Of a stretch of 64,000 nucleotides of DNA, positions 1-11,519 are shown piece by piece. The notes under the pieces are model-generated. The model saw nothing but the letters and a program-made list of their open reading frames with translations. It was not told the DNA's origin and made no database searches. The translations under genes and the position numbers were made by a program. Source of the DNA: Byssochlamys sp. IMV 00236 (Eukaryota > Ascomycota > Eurotiomycetes > Eurotiales > Thermoascaceae); NCBI GenBank assembly GCA_001931875.2, contig MSJH02000544.1, forward strand, positions 496,001 through 560,000, read 5' to 3'. Within the stretch, counting starts at the first letter, position 1. Each line of letters starts with the position of its first letter.

Positions 1-967
1 GATTGCTATATAGAGTAAGTTTCGGAGAGCAGTCATAGTTAATGATTACTATCAAGGAGAGGGATAGGAATTGCCCATGCGGGAAATAGAATGGGAGTAT
101 ATAGTTGTGTTGTGGGCGAGGTTCAATAGATAGATTTCTTCGAATCTGGAGTTATTATATGCGAATCGAATCCTCTTGTAAGCACTTCCAGTCACAAAGA
201 CATTCTTTCTTTGGAGTCCGGGGTCTATCGGTAATCGACGGAGCTTTCCTGCGATAAATTTGAGCGACTTTCCGGGGAGCTGAAGACGGGTCTTTGTAAT
301 CTCAATAAAGTCAGAAAGAGAAAGTAGTCTTTCATTATTAATTAGAACAGGCTATGGATATAACCCATATAACCAAGAAATATGTACAATGCGGTGATCA
401 AGGAGCGCAAAAAGAGTCAAAAAAAGAAAAATATGTGACAACTCTGCTCGGTCGCTATTTCATTGTTGATTCAGTAAAGGAATGTCGTAGAAGAGAGAAA
501 CAGAATTAGGCAGGATGGTCCAGCACCTACCGACAAAACGCTGTAAAATCAAGCCAAAAGATGCGAATAATGCGAACGCTTGGAAACCGTAAAAGGAGCG
601 GAATATGTCTTCGAGCTTCGGTGTATGACCACGGGACCTGAGTTTGTCGAGGCTGTCGTTACTCTGTTCCACTTTGCATGGATCGTTTCATTAAAAGACA
701 TGTCTTCAGTCAGATGAGATGAGATGAGATGAGATGTTCCGTCCACCACTCTCTTTGCCTTTTCTCTTTTCTTGTGTTTTCTTGATTAATCCTAGTTTCT
801 TTCTCCTCCGCCCTCGAGACTTCCCGGTATGCGAAATCAATGTACACAAAACGCTATGCAATGCGAACCGCCTTTTTGGTGAGATATGAAATGAATGTGT
901 GGGTATCAAGAATTAATGATAGTTCTTTTTTAAGATTTTTCCGGGCACTCCGCCCAAGTTGGGATGC
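1..967. other. intergenic, no supported gene
   Basis: AT-rich spacer. A short minus-strand open stretch at 460-672 looks faintly like the start of a permease but has no continuation and is not called. A five-base tandem repeat lies at 712-736. Nothing else is recognised. Confidence 0.5.
712..736. repeat. (AGATG)5 minisatellite-like repeat
   Basis: Five consecutive copies of a five-base unit are visible in the spacer downstream of the 968-1582 gene. Simple-sequence expansion; no function claimed. Confidence 0.85.
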
Positions 968-1582
968 TCAGATTCTTCCAGCCAACTCAGGGTCTGTTGC
1001 GGTCCTCTTCTTGAACGATAGCCAACGTCTCTTGTCGGGCCGGGAAGATGAAGTAGAAGAGCGAAAGGAGGATAGTCTGCTCTGTATCCTTCTCAGAGAA
1101 GGGGGACCGGATTCCTGAGAACCATGGGAAGAAGAGAGCATATCGAAAGAGAGCACAGATGGCCGTCTAGCCAGGGATCTCGAAGGAGGTGACGGTTCGG
1201 TAGGAGTCGCTTGGCGCTCGATCACTGATGCAGCTTTCTTGACTGGGGACCCGGGAATTCGCGGCAATGGTAGTTTCTCCTGACTTCCCTCCTCAAATGC
1301 GTACATTGAAAGCCTGCTAAAGAGTTTCGGTGGTTTTTGGTCGATAATCGACGGGGGCCGCTGCTTGAGGCCATAGACCTTCAAGGGAGTCGAGTCAGGA
1401 ATGTCTGCATTCAGCGGAGTGGAGTAGTAGCGGCTTGGAGAGGGACATTTTTGACTATTCGAGCTGGTGTCGCTGGCAGGGGGTTGCGGCAGAGGCGCAT
1501 CTTCGTAGACCTCGATGTATATATGGTTGTCCGAGACCGAATGGGAAAGCATCATGGGTGTATCCTTGTCAGATAACAACAA
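968..1582 (-). CDS. hypothetical Ser/Pro-rich basic protein
   Basis: Single-exon reading frame of 204 residues with no family I recognise. The protein is low in complexity: a Pro-rich N-terminal third, a middle with repeated Arg-Pro-Ser and Ser-Pro motifs (possible kinase sites), and a C-terminal run rich in Ser and Arg (about residues 165-190) ending in a Lys/Arg cluster. No signal peptide or membrane segment is seen. The start used is the first ATG; a second in-frame ATG ten codons later is also possible. The frame is much longer than chance frames nearby and has the composition of disordered fungal regulatory proteins. Function unknown; that it is a gene is likely but not certain. Confidence 0.55.
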   Translation of the reverse strand: MLLSDKDTPMMLSHSVSDNHIYIEVYEDAPLPQPPASDTSSNSQKCPSPSRYYSTPLNADIPDSTPLKVYGLKQRPPSIIDQKPPKLFSRLSMYAFEEGSQEKLPLPRIPGSPVKKAASVIERQATPTEPSPPSRSLARRPSVLSFDMLSSSHGSQESGPPSLRRIQSRLSSFRSSTSSSRPDKRRWLSFKKRTATDPELAGRI

Positions 1583-3276
1583 TCGACCAGATAGGCAGAT
1601 AAATAAATGAATAGATAGATCGATAGAACGAGCGACAGAAAGAGATAAGGACCAAAATTTAGGAGAAAGACCAAGCGCGCTGTGATGTCAACGGGGTCGA
1701 CTATGGCATAAGATTGGGATCGACAGCGCTGAAAACTAAGGGGTTCAAAGCTTCGACAAGAGCTAAGGCTTTAATATGACCGACTCTCAATGCCGCGCAT
1801 ATTTTTTTTTATGATGTTCAGAATGCTGGCAAGAGCACGACAGATTTTGGCTCTGTTGACGACCTACTAAACGAACCGTTCCCCCAAAGTCGGATATCGG
1901 GAACGAGTAGGGCTTCTTCGGATGACGCGGCTGTCAAGGGCGACCGCTGAGATTTCGAGAACGCACGAACTGCTCCGCTCAAGCCTCATAGTGTTCCACC
2001 GTTGAGACTTCACTAAGCTTCTTAGCTGCGCTCTGTTTCACGCCCGAGCTCGGTTCAGTCGGAGTTTTCTGCGTGGTTTTGTTGTGGCCGTCGTCCACAC
2101 AAACCAGAGGCGGCTATTCTTGGTATACCATATTACTCTGCCATACATCTCTCCGCGTCAGCGCTGATGAACGAGGCGCAGTGCATTCGTCTGTTGTCTT
2201 CTTCCTGTCTCTCTCTCTCTCTCGGATGGTTGTCTCTGGAAAAGAGATGTCCAAACTCCAGACAGTTTAGAAGTACCGATCAGATTTGGTTCCTAGATCA
2301 GAAATAGTATGGGGCTCCCGGCAGTCAATAGGCGCTGATCTTTTCGCCACGAGGATCGTTCCGCTGCCCTCCGCGAATAGTATCTTCAATCCCCTGCTTG
2401 GCAAATTGACAGGAACAACATCCTAAGCTGTCCGGGGAATAATTTGTACGGAGTCAATGATGATCCTCCCTGTAGAAGATACGGAATAAATGTTATCCCA
2501 TCCAAGAGTCTGGAGAAGATCGAGACCTGTCAACATATTGCAACAATTTTCTGTTAGCGTCGGCCCTTTGGAAGACCGCCGAAAGAGACATACCATAACT
2601 CGAGATCAGAACACCCCACATTATTATTGTCTCTCACCGAGTCACCGCATGCTAGGGTCCAGTCAGAATTACTCCATCTACGAATAATATGTTTTGATCG
2701 ATCCACGGCTTCAAGTACTCTACCATACCATAGATGGTTGAACTTTGCCACCTCCTGCAGACGGAACACCCTGGCCCTGCAGAAACCCTATAGGCAAGGT
2801 TCCGAAGGATCCGCTATCTGATCGCGGCGGACTAAACTGGACCGTTAGTCCATATCAAAACTCATAGCAATAATGCAGAAGGTCTCACAGTGCATAACAA
2901 TAATCATAGAGTTTATAAACACCGCACTCGCAATCCTTCCCAAATAAAGATCGGGCAAGCCTGTCGAGAGCAAGTATGACGACTGCGTCTGCAGTGATAA
3001 TGAGGTTAGTCAAGGGCCAAAACAAAATGCATTGTACAACTGGCACGTCACAGAAACATCTAATAATATAGTAACAGTAAATGCCAAGTTCAAAAATAGC
3101 GTTCGATCCTATCTATCAACTTATATCACACATAATGTATGAACACGGACCTGACAACAGGGGGTATCGTTTTCAATATAGGAAAGTTCCTGGCAATGCC
3201 ACGGGCGCCTAAAAAGTACAGTACAAACCGTAAGTCATGACGCATTCAGTGCTGCATTGGGAGTCGTATATTCATA
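1583..3276. other. intergenic, no supported gene
   Basis: Spacer of 1.7 kb between two minus-strand genes. It contains the 5' region of the hypothetical gene at 968-1582 and the 3' region of the metacaspase. Short frames on both strands lack coding character. A CT microsatellite lies near 2210-2222. Confidence 0.5.
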
Positions 3277-4989
3277 TCACATGACGAAAAGTAGATTCAC
3301 ATCTGCCATGCCACATGTTAGCCATCAAGTCAACAGCAACTCGTCTTTCGAAGTACGGAGATATGACTACCTAAGGGATGGCTGCAGCTCAACTGCGGTT
3401 TTTGGGTATATCTACCATGGAGCTCTCCTCTTAGGCTATTCAATAGCTGCAGGTAGCTCTGCTGTGGGTACTTTTTCAAGGCATTGATAAAAGCCCAGGT
3501 CAATGCGCCTCTAGCTTCTCCAGCTTGGAAGGTATCGGCCCTATCAAAAGCGTCGTCAGACAGAGTTTCCGAATAGCTTAAGCTTGGGTGACCCACGATG
3601 TCTGCGTGTCCTTGGAACCAGAGAACATAACCACATCCGCAGGAGAGGTCTTGGTTATCATGCACCGCTCGCGGGCAGAGGTCCCAATCGCAGCTTTCTT
3701 GAAAAATCCAATGGCAGTCGTTGCCATGCCTCCGATATCACCCTTCTCGTACGAAGCTAGGGCGGAGATCAGGTCTTGGGCTGCCTCCTTGGCCAGATTT
3801 GGTTCTTTCAACACACCCTTTGGCAGAGTCAGTACGCGACAGAGGGAAAAAGTGATTGGCTAGGAGAGAATCGAACCTGTGTCGAATAAATGAAAGGAAG
3901 GTCCAATGCCGTTCCGGAATGGCACGCATCAAACAGAGCTGTAAGTCGAACACCCGGCAGTAGAGGGCGGACCCTTCCTCGATGGTCAGCGGCCACAACT
4001 CCAAACATCGATCACTTCATCTTACATGATATCGTGCATGTCATCATCAACAATGTGGCCCGCAACGCGGAAATCCACAGGATATATGACATCATCAAAA
4101 CCTATCTTCGTCAACATCGATTCTGCGACATACCCGGTTGAACTCCCAGGGCTTACCGTCGTCCTCATCTCCGTCGAGATCTGGTGTGCGTCCACCGTGG
4201 CCTGTTGTGTATTAGCAAGCCGTCGTTACCCACCTCAGCGTGTGCATCTCCATACCCGAGAAATGAAAGAAGAGCGAGTCATGGGGCTTCGCGTTTTGGA
4301 CCAGCCATCGCATTGCCCTCAGGATATTAGCCTTTGTGGGCTGGCTCATGGGATTCCTCTGATCATCGGTCAAGATGACCATGTCTTCTCTTCGATAACC
4401 GTGGACGTTGTGTAGGAAGATAGACATCTGCGTGACATCGTTGATGCACCCTCTCAGTTGGTTTGGCTGGCCCAGATAATTGATCCCAATCAAGAGCGCC
4501 TTCCGGCGACCGGTGCAGTTCGAATACTGAAACTTGTAGCTGGACGGAGCGCCATGGCCAAAGCTCTGGCCGCCCTCCGGGGGCCGTACCGGACGAGGAG
4601 GAAGATCTGGTGGGGTGTCTATTCGGATTTTCTTAGTCATGAAGTCGATGGATCTTAAAGTCTGTATATTCTTTCTTCTTACTGATGTAAAGCCCGCCTG
4701 CACTGTGCCCCTTGGATGGGCGTCGACGGCGGCGGTGATGAGACTCCGCGGGCCGCTGATAAGGTTGTGGTTGTGGGTGTTGATATTGATAACTGCCGAG
4801 GGGAGTAATCACCGGCTCAGTTGGCCTTCGTCTCTCATACCTGGAGTCCCGCTGTCAAAAACCACCAGGAACAATGACATTCGAGATGTGTCTAGCTTAC
4901 GAGTAGGGCTGCTGCGCGGGAATCCATTGTTGCTGTGGAGGACAGCTGGCCCAGCCAGTTGGAGGTGGTGCGCGCGGGGGAAGGTACAT
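3277..4989 (-). CDS. metacaspase (type I), multi-exon
   Basis: Caspase-like cysteine peptidase (clan CD, family C14) that cuts after Arg or Lys and is linked in fungi to stress, ageing and aggregate clearance. Splicing by hand gives exons 4901-4989, 4683-4840, 4256-4618, 4157-4201, 4026-4101, 3877-3973, 3597-3817, 3371-3540 and 3277-3302, all with GT-AG introns of 52-68 bp, summing to 414 residues. The N-terminus is Pro/Gln-rich, as in yeast Mca1. The domain opens with [11 protein letters not shown]; the catalytic His is in FSGHGG (about H205) and the catalytic Cys in DACHSG (about C261). The C-terminus ends [12 protein letters not shown]. The start at 4989 is the first in-frame ATG in continuous sequence; Pro-rich frame continues upstream without an ATG, so an additional short first exon between about 5000 and 5400 is possible. 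Family call certain, 5' end not. Confidence 0.88.
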
Positions 4990-6304
4990 AGAACGGGCGT
5001 GGAGAGGAGAATTGGCACGTTCGGATGGCAGATAGGGAGGGACAGTTGTAAAGGGGTGAGTTCTGTGGGATGTACAGTTTCTGCAACGCGATTGTCGTGA
5101 GAGAAGCCGCTGTCAGTAGTGTGGCATTTTCATTGTGACAGCGGATGGCGTTCTTCTTGATTATTATATGTGCCGATAGTGTACACCAAACTACACCAAA
5201 CTGCACCAGCGGCAGAAACAACCAGTAGAGACTCCAAAATCTCCAGAATCTCCAGAATCGAGAGCGACCGTTCACCGCCAGCCCCGGCGTGATGGTCCAA
5301 CCGGACGCCCGGGGCTGGCTGAAACGTCGAGAAAACTGGCGGACGCGAACATCGCTAGCGACAGCGGTTTGATGATGATCAGTCACGTTGGCGGGGCTGA
5401 GAGAGATGTTTCGCTTCTTTTCCTCTCTCGCTCACGGCGATGCCGAAAAACTGTTAGACACATGGTCTTTGGTACTTTTGCTGGCCAAAAGCGACAGTTC
5501 GATGGCTCATGTCTACATCCAATGGACTATCTATCTACCATTATGCTTCTCGAACAGCTGTCCTCCGCGGGAATACCATTATTATTATTATTATTGTGTC
5601 TCCTCGGCACACACAGAATGAGTACTCGGGATAGCTTCAACGCTAGAAGAGCTTAGCCACAAGCTAGTCTCCGCGACCTTCTCTGCCCTATCGGCCCCAA
5701 ACATTTAGCTGGTCTTGAACCGGTTTAGGCGCTCCGCTCTCTTTCGTCATCCAAGAGTTGACAACTAAGCGATGCGAAGGAGACAAGAAAGTTGAGATGA
5801 GATGGCGTCTTTCTGGCCTCGATACTGATATGCAATTGGCCCTGTCATCGCTCAGCCCTGTGTCCTTGTGCCACGCCGTTTTGGCATTCGATAACTCGGG
5901 ATCGGTGACTGTCGACGATATAACCGCGTCGTTACCTCAGGTGTCTGGATCAATAGGCAAATTGGCGGCCATAAATAGTCTATCTAGAGTCCTAGACTCT
6001 AGAGGACTCCAGAAGCTTTCCCCACAGCGCTATTTCTTAAAAGATACCGGGATGATCGTGCGACTCTAAGTCTGGACCTGCTTGAGGACCGTGCAATGAT
6101 AATCAGAGAACTGACGATTTCTTTGTTTAGACAAGCCTTCCCACTTCCGCTTCCAGTGTACTATTTTGTTAATTAGTGGCTACGGAGAAGTCGGATCCAT
6201 TGATCTTCCTACCCGCGCGGGCAGACCCAAGAAGTCCCTAGAACAACCGTCCTCAGGATTACTCTACATGAGCTGCGCATCACAGGAACAGAAACGAGAT
6301 TCCC
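4990..6304. other. intergenic: divergent promoter region
   Basis: Spacer between the metacaspase (-) and the membrane protein gene (+), so both promoters should lie here, and possibly an unseen first metacaspase exon. Contains an (ATT)6 run at 5578-5595. No gene is supported. Confidence 0.5.
5578..5595. repeat. (ATT)6 microsatellite
   Basis: Six uninterrupted copies of ATT in the divergent promoter region. Confidence 0.85.
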
Positions 6305-7783
6305 ATGGAAGGACGAAATGGGGGTACAGATCCTGAAACAGCGATACCCTCGGAATCGAGCGCAGAGCTCCTAACAGAGACACCGCTGTCCTGTCTTTCA
6401 ACTGTTGACCAGCGACCGAACTCTGTGATCGATGATGAGGCAAAGCCTTCGCCACTTACGCCCAGTATCGAGGCACAGAAGTCGTCAGGATATCTGCTCG
6501 ATCACAAAGCCATTTTCACGAGAACAAAGCGTGGCAGCTACGGCTTGTCTCCGACCCATCAGCGCAAACTGCGTAACAATCTTCTGCTAGGAGTTGGGTT
6601 CCTCGAGCTTGGCAACTGCGGAGACTTCGCCGCCAACGTGTGGAATACTACCCCAGTACCACATTTCGCAACCGCTTTGATGGCGATAGGCGGAACAGTC
6701 GCTCTTTTTACGAGCATATTTGCTTTCAGAGACCTGGGACGGAGCTGGATGAATATCCGCTTCCTGCGAGAGGAAAGAGAATTCCTACGATCACGGAAAC
6801 AGACGACCATTCAACAAGACGAGGAGAAACTGGAAATGCTCACCCAGGAAGACTTGGATAGCTGGCTGTCCATTGATTTCAGAGAGCTGGGTAGTGAATT
6901 CGTTGATCGATTCATGATGGATCTTCTCCTGGGAACCTCCGCAGTCATCGTTGCTGTTGGTACTTTCCTAGCCATTGGCGGCACCAACAAATCCGTATAC
7001 CACGCCAGTAATTTATTGTCAGGCTATATCGGAAATGCACCAGGCGTAGTGTTTGGCCTTCTCAATGCTACGTGGACCGGTTACCTGTGCGCCCGCCTCC
7101 ACCGGCATGCTAAGGCAGTAACGAGGGAGGCCCTACCAGCTACCGTGAAGCTTCGGATGACCGACCGTTTCCACATGATGCAACGGCACCATGCACTCAG
7201 TGGCATATCCTCCCTCGTCGGTGGCGCCGCAGGTATGGTGACTGCCACTATGTGGTGGGGATATGTGGTTTTGATCCCCTGTATAGTATCCCAGATATTG
7301 TGCAATTATATCTGGAGAAAGACCATCGGGTATGACCGATTCATCGTCCAAACCTCGCACGGAATAGAGGACACCCCGGTTGTCAAGAAGCTGGAAGACA
7401 TCGTTGCCATCAACCAACTTCTCTTGAAAGACCCTAATCAGGCGATCCCTGGACTCATATTAAACCCGGAGTCGATGGACTCGTTCTTGCAGTTTATCTT
7501 CGACCATGACCTTTTTGACGACTTCTGCCTTTATCTCCTCAAACACGCTGACTGGAGAGCTCTTTTCTATCCGGAATCACAACCAGAAGCTGAATTTTCG
7601 ATTTCACCGCGCGAATTGTTAGATGCGGACGAGCGGGCACTGTCTAGGACGATGGAACTTGCAAAGAGCTTCATCATCCAAGAGAGCCCGTTGCACTTTG
7701 AATATATGGAAAGGTTTCTTTTGGAGATGGCGGGATGCTATGTATACTCCCGTCACTATTCGGGAGGGAGAACCGCGCACTGA
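6305..7783 (+). CDS. conserved fungal integral membrane protein
   Basis: Intronless frame of 492 residues. The first 90 residues are polar and probably cytosolic. Hydrophobic segments follow at about residues 93-112, 118-140, 205-227, 240-262 and 290-325, so five or six membrane passes are likely. A charged stretch of about 40 residues (dense in Arg, Glu and Gln) between the second and third segments looks like a coiled or amphipathic loop. The last 150 residues are soluble and acidic. I recognise no transporter or enzyme signature; it resembles anonymous integral membrane proteins annotated in Aspergillus. The ATG used is preceded by CCC. Its neighbours give no functional hint. Confidence 0.8.
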   Translation: MEGRNGGTDPETAIPSESSAELLTETPLSCLSTVDQRPNSVIDDEAKPSPLTPSIEAQKSSGYLLDHKAIFTRTKRGSYGLSPTHQRKLRNNLLLGVGFLELGNCGDFAANVWNTTPVPHFATALMAIGGTVALFTSIFAFRDLGRSWMNIRFLREEREFLRSRKQTTIQQDEEKLEMLTQEDLDSWLSIDFRELGSEFVDRFMMDLLLGTSAVIVAVGTFLAIGGTNKSVYHASNLLSGYIGNAPGVVFGLLNATWTGYLCARLHRHAKAVTREALPATVKLRMTDRFHMMQRHHALSGISSLVGGAAGMVTATMWWGYVVLIPCIVSQILCNYIWRKTIGYDRFIVQTSHGIEDTPVVKKLEDIVAINQLLLKDPNQAIPGLILNPESMDSFLQFIFDHDLFDDFCLYLLKHADWRALFYPESQPEAEFSISPRELLDADERALSRTMELAKSFIIQESPLHFEYMERFLLEMAGCYVYSRHYSGGRTAH

Positions 7784-8925
7784 GAAAGTGAGCGCAGCCC
7801 TGGAGGCAGATCGAGAAATATAGACTGGGCAGGGTCCCTTAAGTTAGTTATCGTATGTAATTATATAATGACTAGACCTAGACACTGTTTCTGGTAAATG
7901 ATGTGGTGGCGGTTGTCCTGTACGATTGACAATGACTAGAATGCCAATGTAAGAGTGAAGAATCGTTCTATTGTCAAGATATTCTCCACGTATGGAATTT
8001 GATATTAAACCGGATAGCTCCACTCATTCCGTCTATCTACCGTACTATGTATTTCTATCTCGGGATGAGCATAACATGCCAAGAAAGATAGATTGTTCCT
8101 GATAAAAAGATGGTGGCTGTGTGATTACGAGTCACCTGACAACATATGTGCGAATATTTCATTCAAGGCACACCGCACATCGTCAGTGGAAACAGAACAG
8201 AATATTATTGTCTGAATCCTGATAAAGCTCAAACAGCTCCATTATTATTGTTGACGGAATGGAATGGATCGGGATCCGCTGAATCGGCGGTGACCGATAT
8301 GGCAGGCGGTGAAGGTGGGGTCTATAGACTAAGCCAAAAAGGACAGCGAAGGCGGGCAATAAGGTGCATCACGTGGCGGCACGCAGCGTGACCCAAACTG
8401 TGGACCACAAGCAAGCGGAGAGACACAGCAACTTTCCCATGTCCATCCCCGCCATCGAGTGTTGCTGCCACTAAGTGTCCTCGTGGCATTGTCTTTGAGC
8501 TGACAGCCTCAGTGATTTACACTGAAATCCCAGCCCAGAGCTAAGCTGTGGCGCTGGACCTGGCCTACAGTGTGTGTGTGTGCATGTGTGTGTGTGTGTG
8601 TTTGTGTGTATGTGGATACCTCTACAATACCAGATGTACTTCCCGTACTGACAGAGCATCGATTTCGGATGCTAACCAAAGAGACAACTCAGAGTTCTGT
8701 CGCATGCCTCTCATCTGAGATCTCTGAATCTATCCATCCTGCGCAGTGTAGTGTATAGCATACCAAAGCCATCAATATTCGAGAGTCAGATCCCGTCGAT
8801 CGGAACATCTATCCCGACCTTCCCACGGAGCGGTTAACAGATCTCCGCCCCTTTTAGCACCACTCCACAGAAATCTTCGGACTGGTCCCTAATACACACG
8901 GTGCTGCTCCCTTGACCGCACCGCC
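7784..8925. other. intergenic, with TG microsatellite
   Basis: Spacer of 1.1 kb between two plus-strand genes. Apart from a TG-rich microsatellite near 8571-8614, nothing is recognised. The downstream gene's promoter should be at the right end. Confidence 0.5.
8571..8614. repeat. imperfect (TG)n microsatellite
   Basis: About 44 bases of alternating TG with a few interruptions (GCA, TTT, TA). The reverse strand reads as poly-CA, which produces a spurious Thr/His-rich frame. Confidence 0.85.
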
Positions 8926-10825
8926 ATGCCGTGCTTCAAGGGCCTTGCGGTCAGCATACACACTCCTGAGGGGCCCCTCCCCGAACACTCGGTTCAGCGC
9001 CAGTCGCGGGCGTCGCGGATAGCCTGTTACATCCCAGTCCCTCCCCCTAAGATCTCCGATGCAGGGAAAGCCGAGCAATCGACTTTTGCCATCTCGATCA
9101 CGCTCCTGAACCCTGGTCAGAACGTGCCATATTCCACCCCGAAACCGACGCCGGACAACCCGTCACCGAAGCCCAAGGTAGTGGGTGGACTTCCTGGACA
9201 GACGGCTGAGCGGGGGAAGTATGGCCCGATCATAGGCCCCTATCAACCATTGACCAATTCTCCGAACGAAACCGTGGCCGCTTACATATATTTCGACGGA
9301 CGTCAGAAGGAGGAAGTGGCGACATTACTGAGAAGGGGAGAGGAGACCTGGGTCAACTCGAGATGGGTCAGTGTACCAGAGTCGGAGGGTGGTGGTCTAG
9401 CTGAGCGCGAATTTTTGTTCCGTGAAGTCGGTCTCGAGCGATGGCTCAACGGACTTGATCTCGAAGGCAAGGATGCTGCCGCCAAGATTGAGCGAAGGAG
9501 ACAGAAGATAGAGAGACATCGGCAAAAGAAAAAGGCCGAGAGCGACGCAGAGGGGAACGGTGAGATGGAAATGGATGGGAAATCTACCGCTGACGGAAAA
9601 GGCGTCATGCGATACGGCAACAACGATAAATCACCGCTAGAGGGTCTCTCTGACGATGATATGTCGTCGCTATCTGGTTCTGATGACGATCCAATTCCGG
9701 AAACGACTGGTCAAATCAAGGTCGCGCTCTTTCGAGTACTAGCATCTGGGGAAATCAAGAGGGGAGAATACTCTCCGCAATTCGATGCTCACGACGACGA
9801 CGATGATTCTCAAGGTGGACAAGGGGGAGGAGCAGATGCGGATATCGACCATACCACCAGTTTCGCCAAGCCCAAAACGCTCGACCCCAAGACCATCAGT
9901 ACCCAGACAGTCACTGGAATTGATCCGACAGACAAACCATATGCTATATTTACGTTTATGTATCGAGGAGAACGTGAGTGTATTACGATTTGGTTCGAAG
10001 ATCCGCGCTAATGAGCTCATTAGGCCAACTGCAGAAGATGGGCATCCTCAAAGATCCAAAGTCGCAAGACACTCCTGGTTCCACGAAGAGGCGATCGTTA
10101 CAGCCAGACTTTTCCAATCTTGGCCCACTAAAGCCCGGTGGCACAGTCGGCTTCCTGAACTTCAGAGACAAAGATGCCAACAAAGGGAAGCGAAAGTCAA
10201 AGAAGTCTAGCGCAAGCGACATGGATAGTGATGACGACGACGATGATGATTTAATAATCCACAAGGCTGAGGATGAGGAAGCGAAAGATGCGGATGTGGA
10301 GCTTACTGCTGAGGAGCTCAGGCGCCAGGGAGAGCTTGCAGAGGGTGTGCGGAAGATCAAGGTGAGAAGCTGAGCTTTCCCTTTTGTACGATCACGAAGA
10401 CTGATGAAATCGAATAGCTCAAACGCCAACACTCGTCGGAAGCTGTTGGTGGAGAGGGTGAAGCCACAAATTCCAATACACCCGCTGCTGGTTCCACGCC
10501 ACCGGTGTCGACGACCCCTCCAAACGCTTCTGGCATCCCATCTGGGCTTGCGGAAACGAAAAAGTCAGCAGTTGATTCCCTGGATAGTGCCTTTATCGGG
10601 AGCCCCTTGAAGAAGCAGAGAGCGAGCGTATCCGGAGCGGACGAGGACGGATTACTGAAGCGCATGGGTTCCGGGCTTACCAGCAACATCGGTGAGGTCC
10701 TGGGATCATCAAAGGTTTCTGATGGTGGAGCAAATCCCAGTGCAACCAGTGCATTTGGTGGTAGCCTGGGACAACCCCAACCGACTCAGCAACCGAAACA
10801 GGAGGAAGATGAGGAAGAATTGTGA
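8926..10825 (+). CDS. conserved fungal protein, DUF7918-like, acidic/basic
   Basis: Three exons (8926-9973, 10024-10361, 10418-10825) separated by GT-AG introns of 50 and 56 bp give 597 residues. The N-terminal 180 residues form a folded-looking domain (AAYIYFDGR, VNSRWVSVPE) that resembles anonymous fungal proteins with domain DUF7918. Then come a Lys/Arg-rich helix (about 180-205), acidic stretches with runs of Asp (near 240-250, 290, 430), a segment resuming as QLQKMGILKDPK after intron 1, another basic patch, and a Ser/Pro/Gln-rich tail ending in EEDEEEL. Alternating acidic runs and basic patches suggest a nuclear or chromatin-associated protein; this is inference. No signal peptide or membrane segment. 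Confidence 0.82.
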
Positions 10826-11206
10826 TTCTAGGACGCGTCCAATCTCTCCTTTTTCTGGTCCAATTGGTTGGCACTAGACGACTGCTTTGCTTTTTTTTAT
10901 ATCCTTTTATCCGTCCTTCGGGTTTGGAGCAGTCTTATTTTTCAGGCCCCAGTGCTTGCTTTCAGACAAGGGAACCCCCGCCTTGTTATTTTTCTGATTT
11001 CTCTTTTTTGACTCGATCTCCTAGCGAGCGAATATGTCTAGGCTCCTATATTTTTTTGCTTCTACGCTATATTCTCTAGATACATACCTGTTAGCTCTGC
11101 AGTGAGCAAACGAATAAAAAAGACTTGGATGATTTCTACATTGGGCGTCGCGTGTTCCCTTTTGCGCCTTTTTTATTTTGGCCCTACTTACGGAGACCTA
11201 ATAACT
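10826..11206. other. 3' region and spacer before the transposon nest
   Basis: T-rich 3' flank of the upstream gene. Normal base composition with CA and TG dinucleotides present, in contrast to the block that follows; no gene seen. Confidence 0.6.
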
Positions 11207-11214
11207 ATACCTAG
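11207..11214. repeat. left target-site duplication of the hAT element
   Basis: The eight bases ATACCTAG directly precede the element end TAGGGGT. The same eight bases follow the other end at 27212-27219. Eight-base duplications are typical of hAT transposons. Confidence 0.88.
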
Positions 11215-11519
11215 TAGGGGTAGTGAAATTCAGAAATTTATTTTTAATTTCATGAATTACTGCATTTCGCCCTTTTTTTTTCTTTTAAAATTCAAAATGT
11301 ACAGACTAACTAGTAGGTTGCGCTATACTTAAAGGGGATAGATAAGCAATAGATTTAACTAATAGATTGGCGGAATTAATTATATTGCCCTACTTTAATA
11401 GTTATTAGAGCTATTTTACTTAGTAACTAAGAATTTAAGCGAAACCTCTTAATTTTATATATATCTATATTTATTTTAAATTCTAACTAGTATACTATAC
11501 CCTAAAATTACTAAAAATA

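Noticed and set aside
460..672. Short minus-strand frame that looks faintly like the N-terminus of an amino-acid permease
   Set aside because: Only 70 codons, no continuing exon with membrane segments on either side, similarity too weak to call a pseudogene.
3890..4415. Plus-strand frames of 83 and 129 codons across the metacaspase
   Set aside because: They are the complement of metacaspase exons, which have perfect catalytic motifs and splice sites on the minus strand.
4892..5386. 164-codon minus-strand frame upstream of the metacaspase
   Set aside because: It runs through the first metacaspase exon in a different frame and contains low-complexity WRFW repeats from a simple DNA repeat; not a gene on its own.
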